The notes under the pieces: model-generated
The model's database searches: none
What the model saw: the letters and a program-made list of their open reading frames with translations, nothing else
Told to the model about the DNA's origin: nothing
Part shown: in pieces, positions 43,324-52,202 of the stretch
Numbering within the stretch: the first letter of the stretch is position 1
Layout: the number at the start of each line of letters is the position of its first letter
DNA from: Actinomadura opuntiae
GTDB lineage: Bacteria; Actinomycetota; Actinomycetes; Streptosporangiales; Streptosporangiaceae
DNA length: 64,000 nt
Assembly (NCBI RefSeq): GCF_030283205.1
Contig: NZ_JASNWF010000017.1
Span: 124,001-188,000 of the forward strand
Direction of reading: 5' to 3'
Program-made: the position numbers and the translations under genes

Positions 43324-44019
43324 TCAGAGGGGGATGGTGAGCAGGGTCCCGCCGCCGTCCACGACCACCTGGAAGCGGCTGATCTCGGTGCGCGACAGCG
43401 CCGTCGCGCCCTGCATGGTGAGCGGTTTCGGGGATCCAGGGACGCCGTAGCCGGGCGCGGGAACGCGCCATCCGCCGACGACCGTCCGCGCGCCCGACGC
43501 CGACACCGCCTCCAGATGGCACCTCAGGGGGCCCTTGACCTTCGTCAGCTCGAAGCTGATCTGCGTGCCCCACTTCTTGTTCACGAGCCCGACAGTGCCG
43601 GACGCGCCCGTCCGCGCGTCGGTCGCCTGGTGCCGCTCGCCCACGATCGCCTGCGGCTGCGGCGGCGGCTTCTCCTCGTCGCCGCCCAGCGTCGTCCCGA
43701 CGCCGACGCCGACCGCCACCAGCGCGGCGGCCGCCGCCGCGCCCGCCGCGTACGCCAAGCGCCGCGTCCGCCGGTCCCGGGCCTGCTTGCGCCGGACGAG
43801 GTCGATCACCGGCGCGGGCGGCCTCGCCGGCTCACCCGGCGGCTCGGCCGCCGCCGGGTCGATCCCGGAGAGCGCCTCGGCCATCGCGCCCATCTCGCGC
43901 AGCTCGGCCAGGCAGGCGCCGCACCCCGCCAGATGCGCCTCGAAGGCCCGCCGATCATCGGCTTCGAGAAGCCCCAGCGCGTAGGCGCCGACGTCGGTGT
44001 GCTCGACCTGGGAACTCAT
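43324..44019 (-). CDS. Zinc-finger anti-sigma factor, membrane-anchored
   Basis: The 231-residue protein has an N-terminal ZAS motif HLAGCGACLAEL (His-x3-Cys-x2-Cys with the preceding FEA), one transmembrane helix (LAYAAGAAAAAALVAVGVGVG) and an extracytoplasmic RskA-like domain ending SRFQVVVDGGGTLLTIPL. Its start overlaps the ECF sigma stop by 4 bp (ATGA), so it is the cognate anti-sigma. Release probably occurs by proteolysis after an envelope signal, as for RskA/RslA. Confidence 0.9.
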   Translation of the reverse strand: MSSQVEHTDVGAYALGLLEADDRRAFEAHLAGCGACLAELREMGAMAEALSGIDPAAAEPPGEPARPPAPVIDLVRRKQARDRRTRRLAYAAGAAAAAALVAVGVGVGTTLGGDEEKPPPQPQAIVGERHQATDARTGASGTVGLVNKKWGTQISFELTKVKGPLRCHLEAVSASGARTVVGGWRVPAPGYGVPGSPKPLTMQGATALSRTEISRFQVVVDGGGTLLTIPL

Positions 44020-44609
44020 GAGGTCACCCCCCTCTCCTCCAAGGCGACGCGCAGGGCGCGCAGCGCGTAGTACACCCGGGACTTCACCGTGCCGACCGGG
44101 ATGCCGAGGTGCTCGGCGGCCTGGTTCACCGTCCGGTCGCGCAGCACCGTCTCGGTCAGCGCCTGCCGGTGCGCGGGCGACAGCGAGGCCAGCGCCTCGG
44201 TCACGACGACCTTGCGCAGCAGGCCGTCCATCTCGTCCGCCATCGGGAGGTTCTCCAGGGGGGCGTCGCCGACCTCGGGCGGCCGGACGTCGCGGTACCG
44301 CCGGTCGTCGATCACGATACGCCGGGCCACCGTGGCGAGCCAGGGCATCAGCGAGGACGAGCGGACGTCCAGCCGGTCGGCGCTGCGCCACGCCCGGATC
44401 ATCGTCTCCTGCGCGACGTCCTCGGCCCACTGCCGGTCGCCGCCGGTCAGCCGCAGCACGAACGACAGCAGCGGCCGCTGGTACTCCCGGTACAGCCGCG
44501 CCACCAGCTCCTCGCCCTCCGGTGCGGGGCGCGGGCCGCCGTCCGGGCCGGGCCTGCGGAGCAGGCTCCGCAGGCCGCCGGTCCGGCGGGTCGATCCGGG
44601 TACTGCCAT
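44016..44609 (-). CDS. ECF sigma factor
   Basis: The 197-residue protein has region 2 (YREYQRPLLSFVLRLTGGDRQWAEDVAQETMIRAWRS) and region 4 (LASLSPAHRQALTETVLRDRTVNQAAEHLGIPVGTVKSRVYYALRAL). The ATG at 44609 has GGAGAC upstream; a GTG at 44657 would add 16 residues. It resembles the SigL/SigK-type ECF group with RskA-like anti-sigma partners. It directs a regulon, probably including its own operon. Confidence 0.9.
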   Translation of the reverse strand: MAVPGSTRRTGGLRSLLRRPGPDGGPRPAPEGEELVARLYREYQRPLLSFVLRLTGGDRQWAEDVAQETMIRAWRSADRLDVRSSSLMPWLATVARRIVIDDRRYRDVRPPEVGDAPLENLPMADEMDGLLRKVVVTEALASLSPAHRQALTETVLRDRTVNQAAEHLGIPVGTVKSRVYYALRALRVALEERGVTS

Positions 44610-44743
44610 GGCCGGGCGTCTCCGTGTCGGTCGAAGAACCCACGAGCGGGCGGTCACCAGGCAGTACGCGGGCGACCCTGCACGCGGTTCAACCGATTTG
44701 AGACCGCGTTAAGGCTTCCTTCGGGAACCGGGCGCTCGGGCGG

Positions 44744-45808
44744 TCAGTGCTTGACGGCCTGGAGCACCTTGCCCGCCTGCACCGCCGTGCCGCTGCCGAC
44801 CGTCCGGCCGGCCTTCGCGGCCCTGGCGGCCTGCGCGCTGGTCTGGGCCTTCACGGTCTTGCCGGCCTGGGACGCCATGCCGGACGCCTTGCCGGACGCC
44901 CAGCCGGCCTTCCCGGCGGCCTTGCCGCCCTTCAGGCCGAACCGGCCGCCCTTGCGGGACGCCTTGCCGAGCTTCAGCCCGGCGAGCAGCGCGCCGCCCC
45001 GGCCGGAGGCCCGCCCGGAGCTCCGGCCGAGCTTCATGCCGAGCTTGGCGCCGCCGCCCCGGCCCGACTTCGCGGCCTTGGCGGCCTGCGTCGCGGCGCC
45101 GGCCTTGAGGGACTTGCCGGCCTGCGTCATCACGCCGGACGCCTTGCCGGACGCCTTCCCGGCCTTGGCGGACGCCTTGCCGAGCTTGGCGCCGAGCAGG
45201 GCACCGCCGCCGCTGCCGGCCTTCGCGGCCTTCGCGGCCCGCTTGGCCGCCTTCCGGCCGCCCTCGGCGCGGGCCACGCGGACCTGCCGGGACGCCTCGC
45301 GGCGGGCCTCCCGCAGCGTCGCCGCGGCCTCCTTGCGCATCGCCTTGGCCTCGGCGCCGGTCCTGATCTGCGACTCGCGGGCGACGCGGCGCAATTCGGC
45401 CAGCCGCGGCGCGCGGCGCGGCTGCGTCGCCGACATCAGCAGCGCGCCGAACAGGGCGCCGTTCTTCAGCAGGTGGGCGCGCTCGTCGGCGCGCCGCTCG
45501 GGGTCGTCCTCGGTCCAGTAGCGGTGCTCGGTCGCCAGGGCGGGCACCATCTGCGCGGCCAACAGCAGCGTCGTCAGCCGGCGGAACTTGCCCATGACCA
45601 GCAGCGCGCCGGTGCCCAGGCTGATCGCGCCCTCGATCCGGACGAGGGTCTCGGGGTCCTTCGGCATCCAGTCGATCCGGTCGGCGATCGGCTTCACCGA
45701 CGGCCCGACCTGCTCGGCGCGCGGGCGCGGATCGCGGACCGCCTCCAGACCGGTCATGATGAACGGGGCCGCCACCAGGGGGCGGGCCAGGGTCTCGATG
45801 GGTCGCAT
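44744..45808 (-). CDS. DoxX-family membrane protein with lysine/alanine-rich tail
   Basis: The first 135 of 354 residues form a DoxX-like four-helix membrane domain (PLVAAPFIMTGLEAVRDP, LVRIEGAISLGTGALLVMGKFRRLTTLLL). The remaining 220 residues are low complexity: Ala, Lys, Gly and Arg in KAAKAG-, GKASGK- and GAKLGK-type units, strongly basic like histone-H1-type tails. The tail might bind nucleic acid or acidic wall polymers (inference). DoxX proteins are linked to redox or sulfur metabolism. It is divergent from the SRAP gene. Confidence 0.8.
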   Translation of the reverse strand: MRPIETLARPLVAAPFIMTGLEAVRDPRPRAEQVGPSVKPIADRIDWMPKDPETLVRIEGAISLGTGALLVMGKFRRLTTLLLAAQMVPALATEHRYWTEDDPERRADERAHLLKNGALFGALLMSATQPRRAPRLAELRRVARESQIRTGAEAKAMRKEAAATLREARREASRQVRVARAEGGRKAAKRAAKAAKAGSGGGALLGAKLGKASAKAGKASGKASGVMTQAGKSLKAGAATQAAKAAKSGRGGGAKLGMKLGRSSGRASGRGGALLAGLKLGKASRKGGRFGLKGGKAAGKAGWASGKASGMASQAGKTVKAQTSAQAARAAKAGRTVGSGTAVQAGKVLQAVKH

Positions 45809-45860
45809 GACCCGCTACATGCCCGCCACAAGGCGCCTCAAGCGCGGCAGTATGGGGACC

Positions 45861-46658
45861 ATGTGCGGTCGATATGCCACCACCCGTGCGCGTCAGGAGC
45901 TTCTGGACGAGTTCCAGGTGCAGGTCGACGCGGCCGGCGGGGAGATCCAGCCCGACTACAACGTCGCCCCGACCAAGCAGGTCCCCGCCGTCCTGAACCG
46001 GCGCCCGAAGGACGCCGGCGACGGCGAGGAGGAGGCGGTGCGCCAGCTCCGCACGCTCCGCTGGGGCCTGGTCCCGTCGTGGGCCAAGGATTTGTCGATC
46101 GGCTCCCGCATGATCAACGCGCGGGTCGAGACCGTCCACGAGAAGCCGTCGTACCGGCGGGCGTTCGCCAAGCGGCGCTGCCTGCTGCCCGCCGACGGCT
46201 ACTTCGAGTGGTACACGCTCGAATCCCCGGACGACCCGGCGGAGGGGGAGAAGAAGGCGAAGAGGAAGCCGCAGAAGCAGCCGTTCTTCATCCGCCCCAA
46301 GGACGGCGCCGTGATGGCGATGGCGGGGCTCTACGAACTGTGGAAGCCGCGCGACGACGAGGACGCCGACTGGCTGTGGACGTGCACGGTGATCACCACG
46401 AACGCGCCCGACGACCTCGGCCGCATCCACGACCGGATGCCGATGATCGTCGAGCCCGACCGGTGGGACGCCTGGCTCGACCCGGAGCTGACCGATCCCG
46501 AGCGGGTGCGCGGGCTGCTGGTCCCCGCGATGGCCGGCACGATGGACGCCTATCCGGTGTCGAAAGCGGTCAACAGCGTGAAAAACAACGGGCCGGAACT
46601 CATAGAACCGTCCGGCAACGGGGATAGTTCCGACAACCATTCCGGCTCTCTGTTCTGA
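45861..46658 (+). CDS. SRAP-domain protein (abasic-site DNA-protein crosslinker)
   Basis: The 265-residue HMCES/YedK family protein begins MCGRYATT, so Cys2, which crosslinks abasic sites, becomes N-terminal after Met removal. Further motifs are YNVAPTKQVPAV, LRWGLVPSWAKD, INARVETVHEKPSYR, CLLPADGYFEW and HDRMPMIV with the catalytic His. It shields abasic sites in single-stranded DNA. The long upstream in-frame extension is ignored because the N-terminal MCG is invariant. Confidence 0.95.
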   Translation: MCGRYATTRARQELLDEFQVQVDAAGGEIQPDYNVAPTKQVPAVLNRRPKDAGDGEEEAVRQLRTLRWGLVPSWAKDLSIGSRMINARVETVHEKPSYRRAFAKRRCLLPADGYFEWYTLESPDDPAEGEKKAKRKPQKQPFFIRPKDGAVMAMAGLYELWKPRDDEDADWLWTCTVITTNAPDDLGRIHDRMPMIVEPDRWDAWLDPELTDPERVRGLLVPAMAGTMDAYPVSKAVNSVKNNGPELIEPSGNGDSSDNHSGSLF

Positions 46659-46765
46659 CCGGTTCCGACCGCCGCCCGGCCCTCCCGGCGCCGGCGGCCG
46701 GGACCGGAAGCGCCATTGCCGGACGGCATTGCCCGGAGACCCCCACCGGGAGGAGTTCGGACCCC

Positions 46766-47098
46766 GTGGACGCAGCCGCAGCCCGTTCCCGCCTGCAGGC
46801 CATGATCGAGGATCTGGATCGCTCCATCGCCATTCTGCGCGGGGAGAGCCCGGAGCGCGACCACTCCCCGGCGGACGCGGGCTCCGGCCTTTCCGACCGC
46901 GACCGCGTCGAGGCCGCGGTCGACTCGCTGCGCCGGCACCGCGCCGCCGTCCAGGCCGCCCTCGACCGCGTCGGCGCGGGCACCTACGGGCAGTGCGTCG
47001 GCTGCGGCCGCCCGGTCCCCGAAGGCCGCCTGGAGGCCCGTCCGGACGCCGCGCGCTGCGTGCCCTGCCAGGCCCGGCACGACCGGCGGGGGCGCTGA
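46766..47098 (+). CDS. TraR/DksA-type zinc-finger protein
   Basis: The 110-residue protein has an N-terminal helical hairpin (ARSRLQAMIEDLDRSIAILRGES) and a C-terminal C4 finger CVGCGRPV...CVPCQARH. It resembles DksA/TraR family regulators that enter the RNA polymerase secondary channel, although the usual DxxDxA tip is not evident. It starts at a GTG with GGGAGGAG upstream. Confidence 0.8.
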   Translation: MDAAAARSRLQAMIEDLDRSIAILRGESPERDHSPADAGSGLSDRDRVEAAVDSLRRHRAAVQAALDRVGAGTYGQCVGCGRPVPEGRLEARPDAARCVPCQARHDRRGR

Positions 47099-47117
47099 GC
47101 CGTCCGGTGGCTGCGGG

Positions 47118-47927
47118 CTAGAGCCGCTTGGCGCTGGCGAGGAGGTGGAAGCCCAGCGACTCGTCCCCGGGCGGGGCGTTCAGCTCGGTGCGGACCAGGC
47201 GGGGCAGCGCGTCCGGGGACGAGGCCAGGACGTGCTCGACGGTCGACGGGGACAGCGCCGTGCGCGGCCGGATCCAGCAGACCTCCAGCCCGACCTCGGC
47301 GAGGAGCTCGCGGAGCTGGTCCGCGCCGAAGCAGCGGGTGATCGTCCCGTCCGGCCACGGCACCAGGACGACCTCGGCGCTCGGCACGTCCGACAGGTGC
47401 GCCCAGTGGCTCTGCTCGGCCAGCAGCGCCATCCCGAGGGTCAGGGAGTCCACGCACAGCAGGACGCGGCCGCCCGGCCGCAGCACGCGGGCGATCTCGG
47501 CGATCGTCTCCTCGGTGGCCAGGTGCCGCGACAGCACCCGGTTCTCGGCGAGGACGGCGTCCACGGACGCGTCGCCGAGGAAGGCGAGCGACCCCGAGTC
47601 CCCGAAGACCTTGACCGTCCCACCCCCGGAGCCGGCCCGGCCGTCGCCGGACGCCCCGTCCGCCGGCGCCCCGGCCGTGCGGCGGGCGAGCAGGGGGTCG
47701 CGGACCTCGACGACCGCGTGGCCGGCCCCGGCGGCGCGCTCCGCGCAGCGGCCGTGGTCGCCGGAGATGTCGAGGACGCGCGACGGCCTGCGCGGCAGCC
47801 AGCGCGTCAGCTGCGCGTCGGCCACCGCCCAGTAGAACCTCCAGTAGCGCGCCAGCGCGTCGCCCTCGGGGGATCCGCGCAGGCTGGCGATGGTGGGCTC
47901 GGGAGGTCGCGCCGGCACCGGTAGCAA
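47118..47927 (-). CDS. Class I SAM-dependent methyltransferase
   Basis: The 269-residue protein has a SAM-binding-like strand VLDISGDHGRCAERAAGAGH, DAVLAENRVLSRHL, and EIARVLRPGGRVLLCVDSL typical of Methyltransf_11/25. The substrate is unknown. The start is a TTG (47927) or the GTG three codons later. It is divergent from sigR. Confidence 0.75.
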   Translation of the reverse strand: MLPVPARPPEPTIASLRGSPEGDALARYWRFYWAVADAQLTRWLPRRPSRVLDISGDHGRCAERAAGAGHAVVEVRDPLLARRTAGAPADGASGDGRAGSGGGTVKVFGDSGSLAFLGDASVDAVLAENRVLSRHLATEETIAEIARVLRPGGRVLLCVDSLTLGMALLAEQSHWAHLSDVPSAEVVLVPWPDGTITRCFGADQLRELLAEVGLEVCWIRPRTALSPSTVEHVLASSPDALPRLVRTELNAPPGDESLGFHLLASAKRL

Positions 47928-48063
47928 CGGTTTGCTCCTGTTCTCGCCGTGTATGTGGGTTCTTTCCCCGCCAGGGCCCGGTCATCACCCTCCGTGCAGG
48001 CCGGGGGCGGCCGGGCCCGCGCGGGGACCTCCGGAACCTTTTCCGCGCGGGGCCCCCGGTCGG

Positions 48064-48089
48064 GGAATCGGCGGGCGGGTCCCGGCGTT
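48064..48089 (+). promoter_or_regulatory. Sigma-R-type promoter upstream of sigR
   Basis: GGAAT (48064-48068) and GTT (48087-48089) are separated by exactly 18 bp, the consensus of SigR/SigH thiol-stress promoters. It lies 66 bp before the long sigR start, matching the autoregulated promoter known for sigR in Streptomyces. Confidence 0.85.
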
Positions 48090-48154
48090 GCACCGTCTCA
48101 TAACCGTCCGCATCGCGGCGGGTCTCAGGACGAGTACAGCGGAGGTGCAGGCCG

Positions 48155-48922
48155 ATGACCACAGCCGTTGCCGATCACCCGCGCGGCGCGGGGGCGGTGG
48201 CCCCGCCCGGCGGCGCACGCGCCCCCGGGGGCGTGCTGAGGCAGCGCGGCCCGATATCGTCTGTGGGGTACGACGCCAGCCGGCCGGCCACGGCCAAGGG
48301 CGCCACAGTCAAGGGGGTGGGTCAGGTACCGGGCACCACGGAGACCGTTGAACAGCGCCAGGAGCGGTTCCAGCGCGACGTGCTGCCGTTCCTGGATCAG
48401 CTGTACTCGGCCGCGCTGCGCATGACGCGCAACCCGGCGGACGCCGAGGATCTCGTGCAGGAGACCTTCGCCAAGGCGTTCGCGTCCTTCCACCAGTTCA
48501 AGGAAGGCACCAACCTCAAGGCGTGGCTGTACCGCATCCTGACCAACACGTTCATCAACTCCTACCGCAAGCGGCAGCGGCAGCCGCAGCAGTCGGCGAC
48601 CGAGGAGATCGAGGACTGGCAGCTCGCGCGCGCCGAGTCGCACACCTCCAGCGGGCTGAAGTCCGCCGAGGCCGAGGCGCTGGAGCACCTGCCCGACTCG
48701 GACGTGAAGCGGGCGCTGCAGGAGCTGCCCGAGGAGTTCCGCATCGCCGTCTACCTCGCCGACGTCGAGGGCTTCGCCTACAAGGAGATCGCCGACATCA
48801 TGGGCACGCCCATCGGCACCGTGATGTCGCGCCTCCACCGCGGCCGCCGGCAGTTGCGCGGCATGCTGGAGGACTACGCTCAGGACCGCGGCCTGACGCG
48901 CGCCACCGGGGGGCCGGCATGA
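48155..48922 (+). CDS. sigR: ECF sigma factor SigR, thiol-oxidative stress
   Basis: The 255-residue protein has region 2 (FLDQLYSAALRMTRNPADAEDLVQETFAKAFASFHQFK) and region 4 (LQELPEEFRIAVYLADVEGFAYKEIADIMGTPIGTVMSRLHRGRRQLR), nearly diagnostic for SigR/SigH. A disordered stretch of about 55 residues precedes it. An internal GTG at 48317 would give a 201-residue form. Streptomyces makes a stable short SigR and an unstable N-terminally extended isoform from the autoregulated transcript; the same could apply here. The rsrA gene follows, and a sigma-R promoter lies upstream. Confidence 0.95.
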   Translation: MTTAVADHPRGAGAVAPPGGARAPGGVLRQRGPISSVGYDASRPATAKGATVKGVGQVPGTTETVEQRQERFQRDVLPFLDQLYSAALRMTRNPADAEDLVQETFAKAFASFHQFKEGTNLKAWLYRILTNTFINSYRKRQRQPQQSATEEIEDWQLARAESHTSSGLKSAEAEALEHLPDSDVKRALQELPEEFRIAVYLADVEGFAYKEIADIMGTPIGTVMSRLHRGRRQLRGMLEDYAQDRGLTRATGGPA

Positions 48923-49011
48923 GCCGGGAACGCGCCGGACGCGCAGAGCGGAGCGACATGCCGGACACCGCGCCCCGGCGCGGCGCGGTGAGCGAGAGGG
49001 GTGCGTGAGCC

Positions 49012-49308
49012 ATGAGCTGTGGCGACCACCACGAGACGTCCTGCGACGAGGTCCTCGCACGCGTCTACAGCTACCTTGACGGCGAACTCGACCAGGGCGG
49101 CTGCGGCGAGGTGCGCGAGCACCTCGACGAGTGCGGGCCCTGCCTGCGCGAGTACGGCCTGGAAGAGGCCGTCAAGAAGATCGTGAGCAAGTCCTGCGGC
49201 TGCGAGCAGGCGCCGGCCGACCTGCGCTCGAAGGTGCTCGGCCGGATCGAGGAGATCTGCGGCGAGATCAAGGCCTCCGACAACGCGGGCGCCTCCGGGT
49301 CCGCCTGA
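49012..49308 (+). CDS. rsrA: Redox-sensitive zinc anti-sigma factor RsrA
   Basis: The 98-residue protein begins MSCGDHHETSCDEVL and has HLDECGPCLREYGLEEAVKKIV. The zinc/disulfide residues Cys3, Cys11, His37, Cys41 and Cys44 fit the RsrA pattern. Reduced zinc-bound RsrA binds SigR; disulfide formation releases it to transcribe thioredoxin and thiol-repair genes. The extra CGCE near residue 62-65 is also seen in relatives. Confidence 0.95.
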   Translation: MSCGDHHETSCDEVLARVYSYLDGELDQGGCGEVREHLDECGPCLREYGLEEAVKKIVSKSCGCEQAPADLRSKVLGRIEEICGEIKASDNAGASGSA

Positions 49309-49415
49309 TCGCTCGGGTCCGCCTGACCGCCTGACCGCTCCGGGCCCGGGGACTGTCGTCCGGAGCGGGCGCGGGGGCCCCGGCCGGCCGGCGGCGGGCT
49401 GGGTATCGTGCTGGG

Positions 49416-50333
49416 GTGCTCGCTCTCGTCACCGGCGCGGCCGGCTTCATCGGGTCCCATCTCGTCGACCGGCTCCTCGCCGACGGCCATGAGGTCGTCG
49501 GCGTGGACGACCTGTCGTCGGGCGCCAACCTCAACCCGGCGATCGAGCTGTGGCGGATGGACGTGGCCGACCCGGCGCTGGCCGAGCGCGTCGCGGCGCG
49601 CCGTCCCGAGGTGGTCTGCCATCTCGCGGCGCAGGTGAGCGTGCGCGCCAGCGTGGCCGACCCGCTGCACGACGCGCGGGTCAACGCGGTGGGCACGGCG
49701 AATGTGCTGGAGGCGGCGCGGGCGGCGGGGAGCCGCAAGGTCGTGTTCACCTCCAGCTGCGCGGTCTACGGGGTGCCGGACGCGCTGCCCGTTCCGCCGG
49801 ACGCGCCGCTGCGCCCCGCGTCGCCGTACGCGGCCTCCAAGGTGTCGGGCGAGGTGTACGCCGGGATGTACAAGGCCCTGCACGGCCTGGACTACACGAC
49901 GCTGACGCTGGCGAACGTCTACGGGCCGAGGCAGACGCCCGAGGGCGAGGCCGGCGTGATCTCGATCTTCACCGACGCGCTGCTGGCGGGCCGTCCGACG
50001 CGGGTGTTCGGGGACGGCAAGCAGACCCGCGACTACGTGTACGTCCTGGACGTGGTGGACGCGTTCGCGCGCGCCACGGGCGAGGCGGGCGGCGGCGGGC
50101 GGTTCAACGTGGGGACGGGGCTGCAGACCACCGACCGGGACCTGCACGCGCTCGTCGCCGCCGCGGTGGGCGCGCCGGACGAGCCGGAGTTCGCGCCGCC
50201 GCGCCTGGGCGACCTGCCCGCGATGGCGGTGGACCCGGGGCCGACGCGTGCGGCGCTCGGCTGGGAGCCGCGGGTGAGCCTGGTGGACGGTCTCGCCGAG
50301 ACGGCCGCCTGGGCCCGCGGGCGCACCGCCTGA
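49416..50333 (+). CDS. NAD-dependent epimerase/dehydratase (UDP-glucose 4-epimerase-like)
   Basis: The 305-residue extended SDR has the Rossmann motif VTGAAGFIGSHLVD (5-18), HLAAQVSV, SSCAVYG, catalytic SPYAASK (YxxxK) and NVYGPRQ. It likely interconverts UDP-hexoses for envelope polysaccharide. The acceptor specificity is not predictable. It starts at a GTG. Confidence 0.88.
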   Translation: MLALVTGAAGFIGSHLVDRLLADGHEVVGVDDLSSGANLNPAIELWRMDVADPALAERVAARRPEVVCHLAAQVSVRASVADPLHDARVNAVGTANVLEAARAAGSRKVVFTSSCAVYGVPDALPVPPDAPLRPASPYAASKVSGEVYAGMYKALHGLDYTTLTLANVYGPRQTPEGEAGVISIFTDALLAGRPTRVFGDGKQTRDYVYVLDVVDAFARATGEAGGGGRFNVGTGLQTTDRDLHALVAAAVGAPDEPEFAPPRLGDLPAMAVDPGPTRAALGWEPRVSLVDGLAETAAWARGRTA

Positions 50334-50855
50334 GTGCCGGAGACCTGTGGGAATGCGGGTTTGGCGCCATTGATGCGTTGATTCCGGCCGATTTAAGAAT
50401 GCCATTTGCAGATGCACGTGCATTGAGATTGTGCAGAGGCATTGTGCGGGTACGCTGGGTGCATTGACCTGGGCAATTGATCACTTAAAGTGACACTTGC
50501 TTCACGCTTTGCTCACGATTCCCCGCATGCCTGTGTGACCTGGGCAGTTCGCGTTAGGCTTGGGCCGAAATCAGCGACGGGAACGCGTGCACGCCCCGGG
50601 AATTCGGGGTATGTGCGGTTCCGGGAGACCGGGGCCGCGCGGTTCCGGCGGGCCGGCCGCGCGCCGGCCGACCCGGTCAGACGGGGGGAGGCGGAAGCCA
50701 TGCTCAAGCAGGACGTTCCGGCCGGACGCGGCCGGTGCCCGGGCGCCGCGGTGTCGTCGCTGATGATGCCCGAGGGCGTTTCCTGGGTCTAGTGCCGGCA
50801 GGCACGCTCGATCCCGGCGGCGGCCCGCTCGTTCGTCACTCCCGAAGGGGCGGCA
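50334..50855. other. Long leader/intergenic region before the HD-GYP gene
   Basis: The 522 bp include an AT-richer first half (50350-50540) with the perfect inverted repeat TCACTT-A-AAGTGA at 50481-50493, a candidate operator. The second half is GC-rich and carries a 30-codon ORF with a strong ribosome site (50700-50792). No riboswitch fold could be established by eye. Confidence 0.6.
50700..50792 (+). CDS. Small ORF with strong ribosome site (30 aa)
   Basis: ATG at 50700 is preceded 8 bases earlier by GGGGGGAGG. The product begins MLKQDVPAGRGRCPG and ends MMPEGVSWV. It may be a leader peptide or a short protein. No homologue is recognised, and the HD-GYP gene begins 63 bp after its stop. 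Confidence 0.4.
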   Translation: MLKQDVPAGRGRCPGAAVSSLMMPEGVSWV

Positions 50856-52202
50856 ATGCGTGGACTACCTCTCGCTGCCTGGGCGTACGTGTGCGGTGTG
50901 GTCGCGCTCGCGGCCGCGGCCATCGCCACGTCGTCCTTCGCGGGGGTGGACTGGACCAAGCTGGCCGTGCTGGCCCTGCTGTTCCTGATCTGCGACTCGG
51001 CGCCCGCCCGGCTGAACGTGGAGCGGGCCCGGGTCTCGCTCAGCTTCGCCGCGAGCCTGGCCGGGGTCGTGCTGCTCGGCCCGTCCGGCGCGGCGCTGCT
51101 CGGCCTCAGCGCCCTGGTCACCGGGCAGCGGTTCTTCGCGCCGGAGAAGCGCGCCTTCAACGGCGCCCAGTTCGCGCTCAGCGGCTTCTGCGCCGGCACG
51201 GTCTTCGACCTGCTCGGCGGTGACCGGTTCCATCCCGAGCAGGCCCGCTGGGTGGAGAACGTGATCGGCCCGTTCCTCGGCGCCCTGGTCACCTTCGTCC
51301 TGGTCAACCTGCTGCTGATGGCCGGGGTGCTGCTGCTGTCGCGGCAGGCCGACCCGCGCGAGCTGCTGCACGAGAGCGGCCAGCTCGCCGTCGGCTGCCT
51401 CGGCTACGGCATGGTCGGGCTGCTGATCGCCGGGCTGTGGCCGCGGATCGGCGCCTTCGCCGCCGTGCTGGTGCTGCTGCCGCTGTTCATCGCCCGGTGG
51501 GCGATGGACCAGGCGTACGCCCAGCAGCAGGCGCACGCCGCCACCCTCGCCGCGCTCTGCCAGGCCGTCGAGACCAAGGACTACTACACCCGCGGCCACT
51601 CCGAGCGGGTCTCCCGCGGCTCGGTGATGATCGCCCAGGAGATCGGCATGCGCGCCGACCGGGTCGAGGCGATCCGGTACGCGGGCATGCTGCACGACGT
51701 CGGCAAGCTCGGCGTGCCGACCAAGGTGCTGCAGAAGTCGGGCTCGCTCACCGAGGAGGAGTTCGCCGCGATCCAGCTGCACCCGATGCGCGGGCTGGAG
51801 ATCGTCCGGGAGATCGGGTTCCTGGACGAGGCGCTCGCCGGGATCATGCACCACCACGAGAAGGTGAACGGCCGCGGCTACCCGATGGGCCTGGCCGGCG
51901 ACGAGATCCCCGAGTTCGCCCGGGTGATCTCCGTCGCGGACGCGTTCGACTCGATGACCTCGACCCGCTCCTACCGGGCGGCCCGCACCGTGGGCGAGGC
52001 CGTGGCGGAGCTGCGCCGCGGCATGGGCGACCACTTCGACCCGGTGATGGTGGAGGCGTTCCTGCGCGCGCTGGACCGGGACGGCTGGGAGCCGCCGCGG
52101 CCGGTCGTGCTGCCGGACGACGACGTCGTCGAGACCACCCAGCAGGACCACGACGACCCGAGCGCGCCCCTGCGGGTCGCCGGAGACGAAGCACGGCGGT
52201 GA
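50856..52202 (+). CDS. Membrane HD-GYP domain phosphodiesterase
   Basis: The 448-residue protein has six or seven N-terminal transmembrane helices (MASE-like, residues 1-215) and a cytoplasmic HD-GYP domain: HSERVSRGS, MLHDVGKLGVP, LHPMRG, and HHHEKVNGRGYPMGL with the GYP triad. Such enzymes hydrolyse cyclic di-GMP or related nucleotides. The stop overlaps the next gene's start, and that gene encodes a related but GYP-less protein. Confidence 0.9.
   Translation: MRGLPLAAWAYVCGVVALAAAAIATSSFAGVDWTKLAVLALLFLICDSAPARLNVERARVSLSFAASLAGVVLLGPSGAALLGLSALVTGQRFFAPEKRAFNGAQFALSGFCAGTVFDLLGGDRFHPEQARWVENVIGPFLGALVTFVLVNLLLMAGVLLLSRQADPRELLHESGQLAVGCLGYGMVGLLIAGLWPRIGAFAAVLVLLPLFIARWAMDQAYAQQQAHAATLAALCQAVETKDYYTRGHSERVSRGSVMIAQEIGMRADRVEAIRYAGMLHDVGKLGVPTKVLQKSGSLTEEEFAAIQLHPMRGLEIVREIGFLDEALAGIMHHHEKVNGRGYPMGLAGDEIPEFARVISVADAFDSMTSTRSYRAARTVGEAVAELRRGMGDHFDPVMVEAFLRALDRDGWEPPRPVVLPDDDVVETTQQDHDDPSAPLRVAGDEARR

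Noticed and set aside
48919..49008. 29-codon ORF overlapping the sigR stop (ATGA)
   Set aside because: Its composition is that of random GC-rich DNA and it has no ribosome site of its own. The spacer before rsrA is better read as non-coding.
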